Shown here: positions 38,226 to 47,784 of the stretch, piece by piece
How the letters are laid out: each line of letters begins with the position of its first letter
How positions within the stretch are numbered: the stretch's first letter is position 1
Assembly: GCA_963827725.1 (NCBI GenBank)
Contig: CAWHBM010000001.1
Coordinates: 1,302,001 to 1,366,000 of the forward strand
Origin: VAXT01 sp963827725
Lineage (GTDB): Bacteria > Actinomycetota > Thermoleophilia > Gaiellales > Gaiellaceae
Length of the DNA: 64,000 nucleotides
Direction: 5' to 3'
The notes under the pieces: model-generated
Databases searched by the model: none
Seen by the model: only the letters and a program-made list of their open reading frames with translations
What the model was told of the DNA's origin: nothing
Translations under genes and position numbers: made by a program

Positions 38226-39553
38226 GGCAGCGCCAGCCGGATCCCGCACCGGGCCTGGAGCCTGAGCGGGGATTCATCGTCGCCGTGCTGGCTCCCGGGG
38301 TCGACGAAGCCGACGAGCTCGACGAGCTGCGTGAGCTTTCGCGTGCCGCCGGGGTCGAACCGGTCGGCGAACTCGTCCAGCGACGCGCGCGGCCCGACGA
38401 GCGCACCTACGTCGGGAAGGGGAAGCTGAGGGAGCTCCAAGCGCAGTTCGGAGAGACCCGCGCCGACTCTCTCCTCGTCGACGACGAGCTCAACCCCGGC
38501 CAGCAGCGCCAGCTCGAAGATGCGCTGACGGCACGCGTCGTCGACCGTACCCAGCTGATCCTCGACATCTTTGCCCAGCACGCTCGCAGCGCCGAAGGCA
38601 AGCTCCAGGTAGAGCTCGCGCAGCTCGAGTACAACCTCCCGCGCATGCGGGGGATGTGGCAGCACCTCGAGCGGCTCGGTGGCGGCCTGGGTGCAGTCGG
38701 GGGTGGAGTTGGAACGCGAGGCCCCGGCGAGTCGCAGCTCGAGACCGACCGGCGTTTGGCCGGACGTCGGATCACCCTCCTTCGCCGGCGGCTGAAGGAG
38801 GTCAGCCGGCACCGCGCCACGCGGCGCAAGCAGCGGGAGCGCTCGGAAGTCCCGACCGTCGCGCTCGCCGGCTATACGAACGTGGGCAAGTCGACGCTCC
38901 TGAACCGCCTCACGGATGCCGGCGTGTCGGTGAACGACCGCCTCTTCGAAACGCTCGATCCGACGACGAGAGGCTTCGAGTACGACGGCCGCCGCTACCT
39001 GGTCACCGACACCGTCGGTTTCATCCGGCGTCTCCCGCACGATCTCGTCGAAGGCTTTGCCGCGACGCTCGAGGAGACGCTCAGGGCCGACCTCGTGCTC
39101 CACGTCGTTGACGCCTCGGTGTCGGAGGAGCAGCTGGAGGCGATGACCAAGGCCGTCGAGTCGGTGCTCACCGAGATCGGAGCAGACGAGCTACCGGTGA
39201 TGATCGTCCTCACCAAGATCGACCTCGTCGACCCCCTCGGTCGTCGACGGCTAGGGAACCGCTTCCCGGAAGCGCCCCAGGTGTCTGCGCAGACTGGCGA
39301 AGGCCTCGAGGAGCTCCAGGCGGCAATCGCCGGTCACTTCGCCGAGCGGTTCGAGGCCGTGCGCCTCCTCTTGCCGTACGAGGACGGCGGCAAGCTCGCA
39401 GAGCTCTACGAGCTCGGGGCGCCCATCGACGAGCGGATCGACAAGCCCGAAGGAGTCTTCGTGCGCGCGCGGCTCGGGCACGCCGACCTGCGCCGATTCG
39501 CATCGTTCCTCGTCGCGGAGGAAGATGAAGCCTCGCAGGGCACGCGACGATGA
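38222..39553 (+). CDS. hflX: GTPase HflX
   Basis: A 443-residue ribosome-associated GTPase that splits stalled or hibernating ribosomes. The N-terminal domain has RPDERTYVGKGKL and VVDRTQLILDIFAQHA, then GTRGPGESQLETDRR. The G domain has GYTNVGKST starting at 217, FETLDPTTRG, DTVGFIRRLPHDLVEGF and LTKIDLVD. The GTG start overlaps the dapL stop (GTGA). The miaA-dapF-hflX order is typical of actinobacteria. Confidence 0.96.
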   Translation: MRQRQPDPAPGLEPERGFIVAVLAPGVDEADELDELRELSRAAGVEPVGELVQRRARPDERTYVGKGKLRELQAQFGETRADSLLVDDELNPGQQRQLEDALTARVVDRTQLILDIFAQHARSAEGKLQVELAQLEYNLPRMRGMWQHLERLGGGLGAVGGGVGTRGPGESQLETDRRLAGRRITLLRRRLKEVSRHRATRRKQRERSEVPTVALAGYTNVGKSTLLNRLTDAGVSVNDRLFETLDPTTRGFEYDGRRYLVTDTVGFIRRLPHDLVEGFAATLEETLRADLVLHVVDASVSEEQLEAMTKAVESVLTEIGADELPVMIVLTKIDLVDPLGRRRLGNRFPEAPQVSAQTGEGLEELQAAIAGHFAERFEAVRLLLPYEDGGKLAELYELGAPIDERIDKPEGVFVRARLGHADLRRFASFLVAEEDEASQGTRR

Positions 39554-39984
39554 CCGAACTTCCCATCCAGCGGCTGCGCGACGACGCAGTCGTCCCGACC
39601 CAGGCGTATCGCGGAGACGCGGGGCTCGACCTGGCTGCTTGCGAGCGCGTCGAGCTCGGGCCTGGTGAACGGGCCGTGGTCGGCACCGGTCTCGCGGTCG
39701 CCATCCCGGAGGGCTTCGCCGGATTCGTTCAGCCGCGGTCGGGTCTGGCCGCCAAGCACGGGATCACGATCCTGAATTCGCCCGGCCTGATCGACGCGGG
39801 GTACCGCGGCGAGCTGCGCGTCGTCCTGCACAACACGGACCTGAGGACGCCGTTCGTTGTCGAGCCGGGGATGCGGATCGCCCAACTCGTGGTCCTGCCG
39901 CTGGCCGAGATCGAGCCGGTCGAGGTGGGGGAGCTGCCGGCGAGCGAGCGGGGCGTGCGCGGCTTCGGCTCGTCGCGCGTCTAG
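39550..39984 (+). CDS. dut: dUTP diphosphatase
   Basis: A 144-residue trimeric dUTPase hydrolysing dUTP to dUMP. The five motifs are recognisable: GDAGLDLAA, PRSGLA, GLIDAGYRGELRV, GMRIAQLVVLP, and RGVRGFGSS at the C-terminus. It overlaps hflX by 4 nt, and its TAG shares its last base with the GTG of the Nudix gene. Confidence 0.96.
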   Translation: MTELPIQRLRDDAVVPTQAYRGDAGLDLAACERVELGPGERAVVGTGLAVAIPEGFAGFVQPRSGLAAKHGITILNSPGLIDAGYRGELRVVLHNTDLRTPFVVEPGMRIAQLVVLPLAEIEPVEVGELPASERGVRGFGSSRV

Positions 39985-40442
39985 TGGCGACCGAGCCCCG
40001 CATCCGGGTCTCCGCGATCCTGCGCTGGGGCGGACGCATCCTCCTCTGCCGGCACGAGAAAGCAGACCGCGAGTACTGGCTGCTGCCGGGCGGCGGCGTC
40101 AACTCGGGTGAGAGCCTTGTCCGCGCCCTCCATCGCGAGCTCGCGGAAGAAGTTGGGGTGGCTGACGAGATTCCGGTCGAGGGCCCGGTCGCAATCGTGG
40201 ACTCGATCGCGCCCGTTCGCAGCTTCGCCGCGAAGCACGTCGTCCACATCATCTTCTCGGGCGACCTCGAGGGCCGCTCCCTCGAAGCCGTGACGTCACA
40301 GGATGCTGCCGTCCGGGGCCACCGGCTGTTCGAAGTCGGTGAGTTGGGCGAAATCGTGCTTCACCCGCCCATCCAACGTTTCCTGGCCCGCTGGCGACCG
40401 GGTGACCCCGTGGTGTACCTGGGCGCGCTCTGGGCCCCGTAG
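39984..40442 (+). CDS. Nudix hydrolase
   Basis: A 152-residue Nudix protein with the box GGGVNSGESLVRALHRELAE followed by EVGV (Gx5Ex7REUxEExGU satisfied). The N-terminus RVSAILRWGGRILLCRHEK is typical of the MutT/ADP-ribose pyrophosphatase-like group, but the substrate cannot be told. Coupling to dut suggests nucleotide-pool cleaning, which is inference. GTG 39984. Confidence 0.9.
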   Translation: MATEPRIRVSAILRWGGRILLCRHEKADREYWLLPGGGVNSGESLVRALHRELAEEVGVADEIPVEGPVAIVDSIAPVRSFAAKHVVHIIFSGDLEGRSLEAVTSQDAAVRGHRLFEVGELGEIVLHPPIQRFLARWRPGDPVVYLGALWAP

Positions 40443-40484
40443 CGCCTCTCAGAGGCTCGTGGGGCATCTTGGCACTCCTCTGAC

Positions 40485-40514
40485 ACAGACACGCGCGAAT
40501 CTCCCCGATACGAT
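40485..40514 (+). promoter_or_regulatory. 30-bp promoter-like element, copy 1
   Basis: A 30-bp segment starting ACAGACACGCGCG, 26/30 identical to 58901-58930. It contains CAGACA (40486-40491), a 17-nt spacer and TACGAT (40509-40514), the layout of a sigma-70 promoter. It lies in the convergent nudix-gatD gap and points toward the 3' end of gatD. A short open frame from ATG 40538 (MAPLARVLKARSTAGEE) follows, but it runs antisense into gatD and is not supported as a gene. Confidence 0.55.
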
Positions 40515-40597
40515 GAAAATCGGGCGGTGGGTCGCGGATGGCCCCCCTCGCGCGTGTACTAAAAGCGAGGAGCACTGCGGGCGAGGAGCACCGTCTC

Positions 40598-41350
40598 CTA
40601 GAAGCGGCCGCCGCGAGAGCGGGCCCGCGCCGCGGACACGAGGTGCGCCTCCTGCTCGAGACCATCGGGGAGCGCGGCCAGCTCTGGAGTCTCACCCAGC
40701 CGGTGCTCAAGGGCTCGAGCGAGCAGCCAGTCGGCAAGCCACGGGTTCCGCGGGAGTAGCGGCCCGTGCAGATACGTGCCGATCGCGGCGCCGACCCGGC
40801 AGCCCTCGAAGCCGCTCTCGCCGTCGTTGCCGAAGCCCGCGACCACCCGTCCCAGAGGCTCCGCGCCCGTTTCGAGCTGCGTGAGCCCCGCGTGGTTCTC
40901 GAAACCGGCCAGCGTGCGCTTCTCGCCGGGCTCGAGCTCGCATTCGAGCAGACAGTCCCCGATCAGACGCCGCTCACCCGCGACGGTGTGGAGCGGAAAC
41001 AGTCCGACCCCCGGTAGCTCGGCACCTCCACGGTCGCGGTAGAAGCGTCCCAACAGCTGATATCCACCGCACACGGCCAGCACGGCAGCACCGCCGTCTA
41101 CCGCCTCGCGGATGGCATCGCCCTTCGTGGCCAGGTCGGGCGCGATCAGCGCCTGCTCGCGATCCTGCCCGCCGCCCATGTAGAGAAGGTCGTGAGCACC
41201 CGGCTGGAGCTCCTGGCCGACGCTGATCGGCTCGACGACGAGCTCGATCCCGCGCCAGCGTGCCCGGTTTGCAAAAACGGCGATGTTGCCGCGATCTGCG
41301 TAGATGTTCAGGTACTCCGGATACAGGTGCGCGAGCCGGATCTCGGTCAA
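40598..41350 (-). CDS. gatD: lipid II isoglutaminyl synthase, glutaminase subunit GatD
   Basis: A 250-residue class I glutamine amidotransferase (GATase_3, CobB/CobQ-like). It has the nucleophile elbow AVCGGYQLLG, GGGQDREQ, and the His in GTYLHGPLLPRNP. It supplies ammonia to MurT for amidation of D-Glu in the peptidoglycan stem. The N-terminus RLAHLYPEYLNIYADRGN is typical of GatD. The start is TTG 41350, overlapping the murT stop as TTGA; upstream in-frame codons lie in murT. Convergent with the Nudix gene. Confidence 0.94.
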   Translation of the reverse strand: MTEIRLAHLYPEYLNIYADRGNIAVFANRARWRGIELVVEPISVGQELQPGAHDLLYMGGGQDREQALIAPDLATKGDAIREAVDGGAAVLAVCGGYQLLGRFYRDRGGAELPGVGLFPLHTVAGERRLIGDCLLECELEPGEKRTLAGFENHAGLTQLETGAEPLGRVVAGFGNDGESGFEGCRVGAAIGTYLHGPLLPRNPWLADWLLARALEHRLGETPELAALPDGLEQEAHLVSAARARSRGGRF

Positions 41351-42723
41351 GCAGCGCGCTCCCAGTAGGGACGGACGAATCCCCGCTCGGAGACGATTTT
41401 CCGCAGCGCGAGCATCGCGGTATAGGTGGGGAGGACCACGAGCTCGCCGCCCTCGGGCGTGAGCTCCAGACCGCGGTCGAGAGCGCTTTCGAGCTCGGGC
41501 ACGACGTCGATCGCCTCCGGTGGGAAACCCCCGTACTTGCAGCGCAAAGCCATCTCGGCCGCCCGCTCCCCGGTCACGACGACCCGCTCGAGGCCGGCAA
41601 GGAGCGGTTCCCAGTCGACGTCCCAGATCCACGAGACGTCGCGCCCGTCCGCGATCGCGTCGTTCAGCGCCAGCACGGCGAGCGTCGGCGCCCCACCGGT
41701 GACGAGCGTGTGCACGGCTTCGTTTGCCCCCGCGGGGTTCTTCACCAGCAGCACGAGCAGCTTGCGCTCGCCGACGTCAATGCGCTCGAATCGCCCGAAG
41801 GCGGCGCCGAACCGCTCCAAGCCGGACTGCACGTCGTCCAGTTCCGCGCCCAGGGCGAGGGCGAGAGAAGCTGCAGCCAGCGCGTTGTAAACGTTGTAGA
41901 GCCCGGGCACGGCCAATCGGACTCGACGTTCTCCCGCCACCCGGGCCAAGGTGAAATCAACGCCTTCGAGCCCCCGTAGCTCGACGTCTCTCGCCGCAAC
42001 CTCGAGCGGCGGCCGCCCGTGGCCACAGGAAGGGCATCGGTAGTCGCCGAGATGGCCGACGTACGCGGCTGCGTACTCATATGGACGACCGCACGAAAGG
42101 CACCACTTCGAGTCGGCGGCGTGCTGGAGCTCAGGCCTGGCGTGCCGAGGGTCGTCGAGGCCGAAGACGAGCGCTCCGGGACGCTCCCGTGATAACTCGC
42201 CGAGCTGAGGGTCGTCCCCGTTGACCACGAGCAGCGTCTCGGCGGGGAGGTCACGAACCGCGCCACGCCAGCGCTCGGCGAGAAGCTCGAGCTCCCCGTA
42301 GCGGTCGAGTTGGTCGCGAAAGAGGTTTCCGAGACAGATCGCTCGGGGACGGACACGACGAGCCACCTCGGGCAGAGCCGCCTCGTCCACCTCGAGGAGC
42401 CCCAACTCCGCGTCCCTGGCGGAGAGGAGGGTGGAGGTGACCCCGGACACGAGATTTGCGCCCGACGCGTTGTGAGCAAGCCGGATCCGGGGCGAGAGGA
42501 TCTCGGCAACCATCGCCGCAGTCGTCGTCTTGCCGTTCGTCGCGGAGATGAGCGCCGACCCGAGTGGAAGCCGCTCGGCAAGCCGGTCCAGCGCGTCGGG
42601 ATCGAGGGCGGACAGCACCTTCCCCGGCATCGTCGTTCCGCCGCCCGTGCCGGCCAGGCGCGAAAGCCGCGCAGCCGCCCGCGCAACAGCGATTCCAGCG
42701 ATCAAAGGGACGTGCAATTTCAC
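41347..42723 (-). CDS. murT: lipid II isoglutaminyl synthase, Mur ligase-like subunit MurT
   Basis: A 458-residue Mur-ligase-fold ATPase that activates the D-Glu alpha-carboxylate of lipid II for amidation. ATNGKTTTAAMVAE is the P-loop, LLEVDEAALP and NLFRDQLDRYGE follow, and a Cys4 zinc ribbon (CLSCGRPYEY and YRCPSCG) interrupts the central domain, a MurT hallmark. LVKNPAGANEAV is also characteristic. GTG 42723 is preceded by TACGCT at 6 nt. First gene of the murT-gatD operon. Confidence 0.95.
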   Translation of the reverse strand: MKLHVPLIAGIAVARAAARLSRLAGTGGGTTMPGKVLSALDPDALDRLAERLPLGSALISATNGKTTTAAMVAEILSPRIRLAHNASGANLVSGVTSTLLSARDAELGLLEVDEAALPEVARRVRPRAICLGNLFRDQLDRYGELELLAERWRGAVRDLPAETLLVVNGDDPQLGELSRERPGALVFGLDDPRHARPELQHAADSKWCLSCGRPYEYAAAYVGHLGDYRCPSCGHGRPPLEVAARDVELRGLEGVDFTLARVAGERRVRLAVPGLYNVYNALAAASLALALGAELDDVQSGLERFGAAFGRFERIDVGERKLLVLLVKNPAGANEAVHTLVTGGAPTLAVLALNDAIADGRDVSWIWDVDWEPLLAGLERVVVTGERAAEMALRCKYGGFPPEAIDVVPELESALDRGLELTPEGGELVVLPTYTAMLALRKIVSERGFVRPYWERAA

Positions 42724-42729
42724 CCGCCC

Positions 42730-42735
42730 AGCGTA
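42730..42735 (-). promoter_or_regulatory. -10 element of leaderless murT promoter
   Basis: TACGCT on the minus strand ends 6 nt before GTG 42723, with no Shine-Dalgarno sequence. Confidence 0.5.
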
Positions 42736-42898
42736 CCCCCCTCTCCAGTGAGGCAGCCGGATCCCTCATGCGAGTGATCTTCGGATTCCTTACCCCAAAG
42801 GGTGATGAGTCGGTCCCAGGCGAAACCTACGGTGGAACCAGGTTTCTATTGGACAACTGCGGCTTCGCGCTTTTCTGCGCGCGGAAAGGGAGAGGGAA

Positions 42899-44788
42899 AT
42901 GTCACGAGATAACAGCGGCACTCACAGCACGACACGCTCGAGTGCACTTTGGGGGACGGGGAACCGCGGAGGCGATTCGCGCGGAAGTGCTCTGTGGGGC
43001 AAGGGCGGGCGAGGTCTCGGTGCGATTCTGACCGTCCTGTTCGTCACGGCTATCCCGCTTGCGGGCGCCGGCAAGTCGAACAAGCAGCCGGCTCCTGAGA
43101 TGGCTGCGACCTACGTCGACCCTGTGCTCCTCGCGAAGGCGCACACCACACCGAACGCGCTCGTCAAGATGATCATTCAGAGCATCGGAGAGCACGAGCG
43201 ACGCAGGCCAGGCCTTCAGTTCGCGCCGTCTACGGGCGACCAGTGCCGGATCGCGAGCGGGTCAAGGACCGATTCAAGTTCGTCGACGCGGTCGCGGTCT
43301 CGCTCAAGGCGAAGAAGGTGCTCAAGCTGGCCAGGATTCCAGGGCTCACGATCACCAGTGATGCCGAAATCAAGCTGGCTGCGCTTCCGACCTCGAAGCA
43401 CGTCTGGCCGACGGCCGAGAACATCCGTCCGTTCTACGCCGACACCGAGCGCTACCGGGCGAACACGCCGACGATCGCGATCGTCGACTCGGGCATCGAC
43501 AAGAACCGGCCCGACTTCGACGGAGGCACTCGTGTCATCCACGAAGAGGTGATCACGAAGCTCCTGCCCAACTCGCCGGGCGACGGTCGTGGGCACGGAA
43601 CGTTCGTCGCAGGCATCGCTGCGGGCAGTGCTCCGAACCAGGCCGGTGCTGCTCCGGCGGCCAAGACTCGTCTCGGTCGACGTCATGGACGACCACGGCA
43701 TGGCACGGACGAGCGACGTCATCGCGGCGGCGGAGTGGATCTACAAGAACCGCGAGAAGTACAACATCAAGGTCGTGAACATGTCGCTGCACTCGACCAC
43801 TCCGAGCAACTTCACGAAGGATCCGCTCGACAAGGCTGTCGAGAAGCTCTGGTTCAGCGGCGTGGTAGTCGTCGTCGCCTCGGGGAACTACGGGAAGCCC
43901 GACGGGCCGAGTGGAGTGCCCTTTGCTCCCGGCAACGACCCGTTCGTGATCACGGTCGGCGCCGTCGACCTCGAGGGCTCGACCAACGTCAGGCGGCACG
44001 ACATCGCCTCCTGGTCGGCCTACGGTTACACGAGGGACGGCTTCCGGAAGCCCGAGATCGCGGCTGCCGGGCGCTACATGATCGGGCCGGTGCCTCTGGC
44101 CGCTTCCCTGCCACGCGAGCGGGCTGACCACGTCGTCTCGCCTGGGTACATGCGGCTCTCGGGCACGTCGTTCGCGGCTCCGATCGTGGCGGGCGCAGCT
44201 GCCCAGATCCTCGCCCGGCATCCCTCGTGGACGCCGGATCAGGTGAAGGGTGCGCTCATGCTGAGGGCACGCCACATTCCGGACGCGCCTCCGGGCTCGG
44301 CCGGCGTCGGCGAGATCAATGCGGCACGGTCAGCCGACGTGACCAGGCCACCGAACCCGAACCTCGCGCTCAACCGGTTCGTCGTTCCCGACCCGACCGG
44401 AGGCAGCACGCCCGTCTTCAACGCGGTCAGCTGGAGCGACGCGGCCCGTGCAGGAGTGGCCTGGGACTCCGTGTCCTGGTCGGATGTCTCCTGGAGCGAC
44501 GCCTCCTGGTCGGATGTCTCCTGGTCGGATGTCTCCTGGAGCGACGTCAGCTGGTCGGACGTCACCTGGAGCGACGTGCTGGCATTCGAGGACGTCACGT
44601 GGGAAGACGCAGCGGAAGGTGACAACACCGTTCCGAGCGAGGACTACGTGATGACGCCCGAGGAGCTGGCGGCCGCGGCGGCCGACCCGGACCTCGACAT
44701 CGAGCCCGAGCTCCCTGCGGAGCCCGAGGTTCCGGTACCACCGGCGCCGCCGGAACTGCCGGCACCGCCACCACCACCAATTCCCTGA
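42899..44788 (+). CDS. secreted S8 (subtilisin) peptidase with SWSD repeats; three single-base frameshifts
   Basis: A subtilase with D in TIAIVDSGIDKNRPD, H in GRGHGTFVAGIAAGS and S in LSGTSFAAPIVAGAA. The N-terminus has two SALWG units (SALWGTG, SALWGKG) before a signal-like helix (AILTVLFVTAIPLAGAG). The pro-region and catalytic domain change frame three times, near 43187, 43220 and 43666; each is repaired by removing one base, after which KLVSVDVMDDHGMA joins smoothly and the product is 628 residues. The C-terminus holds seven tandem SWSD units, then an acidic and a Pro-rich tail. ATG 42899 follows GGAGAGGG. Gap 42736-42898 holds nothing recognised. Confidence 0.85.
44474..44578 (+). repeat. 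seven tandem 15-bp units coding SWSD(V/A)
   Basis: Seven in-frame 15-bp units coding SWSDV, SWSDA, SWSDV, SWSDV, SWSDV, SWSDV, TWSDV. Two codon versions alternate irregularly: TGGTCGGAT and TGGAGCGAC. Looser copies flank the array (SWSDA upstream, TWEDA downstream). Confidence 0.9.
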
Positions 44789-44803
44789 TTCGAGGCCAAC
44801 ACT

Positions 44804-44829
44804 GGGGCCGGGCTGCAAAGCCCGGCCCC
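44804..44829 (+). terminator. terminator hairpin after the S8 peptidase
   Basis: An 11-bp perfect stem GGGGCCGGGCT/AGCCCGGCCCC with a GCAA tetraloop, 15 nt after the stop. No U-tract. Confidence 0.7.
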
Positions 44830-44941
44830 GGCCTCACTCGGACGGGGGATGCCGAGCGTCCGGACCGCACCTACTTTGAGACACGGAGCCACCCTCCCCT
44901 CTTCCTCTGCGGCTCCTGAAAGGGACTAGGAGACCTAAGAC

Positions 44942-44977
44942 ATGCGGTACGAACGGTCGATGGTGAATCAGCCATGA
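44942..44977 (+). CDS. possible 11-codon leader peptide coupled to the GGDEF/HD-GYP gene
   Basis: ATG 44942 has AGGAG 9 nt upstream and encodes MRYERSMVNQP, ending at a TGA that overlaps the ATG of the next gene (ATGA). The main gene has no ribosome-binding site of its own, so translation of this short frame may deliver ribosomes to it. It could instead be chance. Confidence 0.45.
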   Translation: MRYERSMVNQP

Positions 44978-47728
44978 GCGCTGTACCCACCGAGCTCTCC
45001 TTCGGCGGACAGTCGGACCCGAGCCCCGGGGACGGCCGGCGCAAGCTGTCACGTGCAGCGATGGTCTACCTCGTGGCGGTCGCGGCCGGCGCAACCCTCG
45101 CCGCATCGCCCTTCGTTCCTCGTCTCCAGCACGAACGGAGCTTCAGCGTCTGGGCGGTCTTCGCCATCCTCGCGACGGGAGCGGCGGTGGCTCAGGTGCT
45201 CCTGGTCAAGCATCCGCCGAACCAGTCGTACCACGCAACGAACGTCTTCCTGATCCCGGCGATCCTGCTTCTACCGCCCGAGCTCGTTGTGGTCGTGGCG
45301 ATCGTCCAGCACATCCCTGCCTGGCTGAAGAACCGCACAGCCTGGTACCGGGAGTGCTTCAACATCTGCAACTACATGCTCGCCACGCTCGCGGCGTGGG
45401 CGACTGTGAAGCTGATCCTCCAGACGGACGGCCTGATCGCGGATGGCAACCTCCGGTTCGCGGTCGCCGGACTGGCCTGCTCGGTCGTACTCGTCGGGCT
45501 GAACCACGCGATGCTCGCCCCGATGCTGATGCTCGGGCACGGGCACTCGATCCGCGAGTCCGGGCTCTTCTCGTTCCACGGCCTCTCCACGGAGCTCGTG
45601 CTGGCAGCGCTCGGAGTCGTGCTCGCCACGTTCTGGCACGTCAACCCGTGGCTGATCCCGTTTGCGCTCTCGCCCGTCCTTCTTATCCACCGCTCGCTTG
45701 TCGGTTCCCAAGCTCGAGGCGGAGGCTCGTGTCGACCCGAAGACCGGACTCTTCAATGCGCGTCACTTCGGCCTCGCGCTGAACGAGGAGATCGTTCGCG
45801 CCCAGCGCTTCGACCGGCCGCTCTCGCTGATCATGGCCGACCTCGACCTTCTGCGAGACATCAACAACTCGTACGGCCACCTTGCCGGCGACGCCGTGCT
45901 CAAGGGCATCGCCGAGGTCTTCCGCACGCAGCTGCGCCACTACGACGTGCCTGCGCGGTTCGGCGGCGAGGAGTTCAGCATCCTGCTCCCCGAGACGGAC
46001 GCAGAAGAAGCGATGGAGATTGCCGAGAGGATCCGGCGGGAAGTCGCGGCGCGCGCCTTCGACGTCGAGACGTCGAGCCAGCCCATCCGCGCCACGGTCT
46101 CGCTCGGCGTCGCCTGCTACCCGCGTGACGGCCAGGACGGAAATGAGCTGATTCACCAGGCGGACCTCGCCGTGTACCGGGCAAAGCTCCAGGGCCGAAA
46201 CCGCGTTCTCGACGCGACCTCCGAACCGCTGGCGGTGCCGGCCGATCGCAAGCCGAGGCTCGTCGCCGTGCCCGAGACCGGTGACCACCTCGAGCCACTC
46301 CCGCCCGCGGTCGAGGAGATTCCGCCCGAGGAGCGGCGCCACCCGCGCACGCACGCCATGCACGGGCCGCGCTTCCTCTCGCTCTCGCGGCGGCTCGCGG
46401 TCATGGTCGGCCTTGTCGCCTTCGTCGGCACGGGCGCCGGCGTGCTCGGAATCCTTTTCGGTTCCAGTCACGACGTCTTCGCGCTGATCGCACTGGTCGT
46501 TCTCGTGGGCTTCGGCCAGGCGCTCGCAATCGAGGTGGACGACGGCGGTTCGATCTCCGTCAGCGCCGTCGGATCACTCGCAGGCGCAGCCCTCTTTGGT
46601 CCGAGGGCCGCACTCGTGCTCGCCGCGACGACGGCAATCGTCGAGTGGAGTGCCCGGCGCTCAGAGCTTCATCGCGTCCTCTTCAACGTCGGCGCACTCT
46701 CACTGTCGTCGCTCGCGGCCGCGGGAATCTTCATGGTCGGCTTCGAAGGCACCACGGGCGAGTTCTTCACCGCCGCTGCCGGCCTCGCCGCCGGCCTCGC
46801 GTACTTCGCTGTCAACACCGGGCTCCTGAGCGTCGCGATCGCGATGGAGGGGCACGAGCGCGTGTGGCGCGTGTGGCAGGAGCGCTTTGCCTGGCTCGCG
46901 CCGCACTGGATCGTGTACGGCTTCGTCGGCGGCGTCATGGCAATCGCCTACCACGCGGCCGGCCTCTACGCCCTCGCGGTGTTCGCGGTGCCGTTGCTCC
47001 TCATGCGCAAGACGCAGGAGGCGTACCTCCGGCACACCCAGCGCAGCGCCCAGAAGCTCCGTGCGGCCGCCGAGACCATCCAGACCCAGAACGTGTCGCT
47101 CGAGCAGGCGAACAAGCTGCTCAAGGAGCGCTCGACCGCGGCCATGGAGAGCCTCTCGGCGACGGTGGATGCCCGCGACGCCTACACGGCAGGGCACTCC
47201 CGCCGCGTCCAGCAGCTCGCACTCGCCATCGGGCGCGAGATGGGACTCTCGCAGGCCGAGCTCGACCTGCTCGGCCACGCGGCGCTCTTCCACGACATCG
47301 GGAAGCTCGCCGTCCCCGACGCAATCCTCTTGAAGCCCGCAGTCCTCACGGAAGACGAGTGGTCGCTCATGCAGCGCCACTCGGACGAGGGCGCCCGGAT
47401 CATCGACCGGCTCGGCTTCCTGAACGACGCGGTGCCTGCCATCCGCCACCACCACGAGCGCTTCGACGGCACCGGCTACCCGGACGGCCTGAAGGGGGAC
47501 GAGATCCCGCTCGGGGCCCGCATCATCCACGTCGCCGACGCACTCGACTCAATGCTCACCACCCGCATCTATCGCGCGGCCAGGCCCGCGATGGAGGCGA
47601 TGGACGAGCTGAGGCGCGCAGCGGGCACTCAGTTCTGCCCGCGCTGCGTGGGAGCGCTCGAGCAGATCCTGCCGCCGGAGATCCTCACCGACGAGGCTGC
47701 CCGGCACGAGCTGCTCGCCGCTTCCTGA
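44974..47728 (+). CDS. two-module membrane GGDEF/HD-GYP protein, frameshifted by one base
   Basis: Order: six or so membrane helices (residues 25-240); a GGDEF domain with DPKTGLFNARHF and active-site FGGEEF; a second set of helices (from LAVMVGLVAFVGTGAGVLG to LYALAVFAVPLLLM); a short coiled coil (TIQTQNVSLEQANKLL); and an HD-GYP domain with HSRRVQ, FHDIGKLA and HHERFDGTGYPDG. Both catalytic motifs look intact, so it may both make and break c-di-GMP. The frame breaks after LLIHRSL and resumes at SVPKLEAEARVD; removing one base near 45700 yields 917 residues. The start overlaps an 11-codon leader frame. Confidence 0.9.
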
Positions 47729-47749
47729 TCTCAGCGTTCTAGCGTTTCT

Positions 47750-47777
47750 TTGCAATTGCTCCATCCTGATCTATTCT
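47750..47777 (+). promoter_or_regulatory. promoter of the HNH-repeat protein gene
   Basis: TTGCAA (47750-47755), a 16-nt spacer and TATTCT (47772-47777), ending 7 nt before GTG 47785. One of the best promoter matches in the window; predicts a leaderless mRNA. Confidence 0.65.
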
Positions 47778-47784
47778 TATTGCT

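Noticed and set aside
42736..42898. Riboswitch upstream of the S8 peptidase
   Set aside because: Looked for c-di-GMP-I and cobalamin-type cores; no conserved motif found.
44474..44578. CRISPR array
   Set aside because: The repeat is in-frame, 15 bp, without spacers, and codes the SWSD units.
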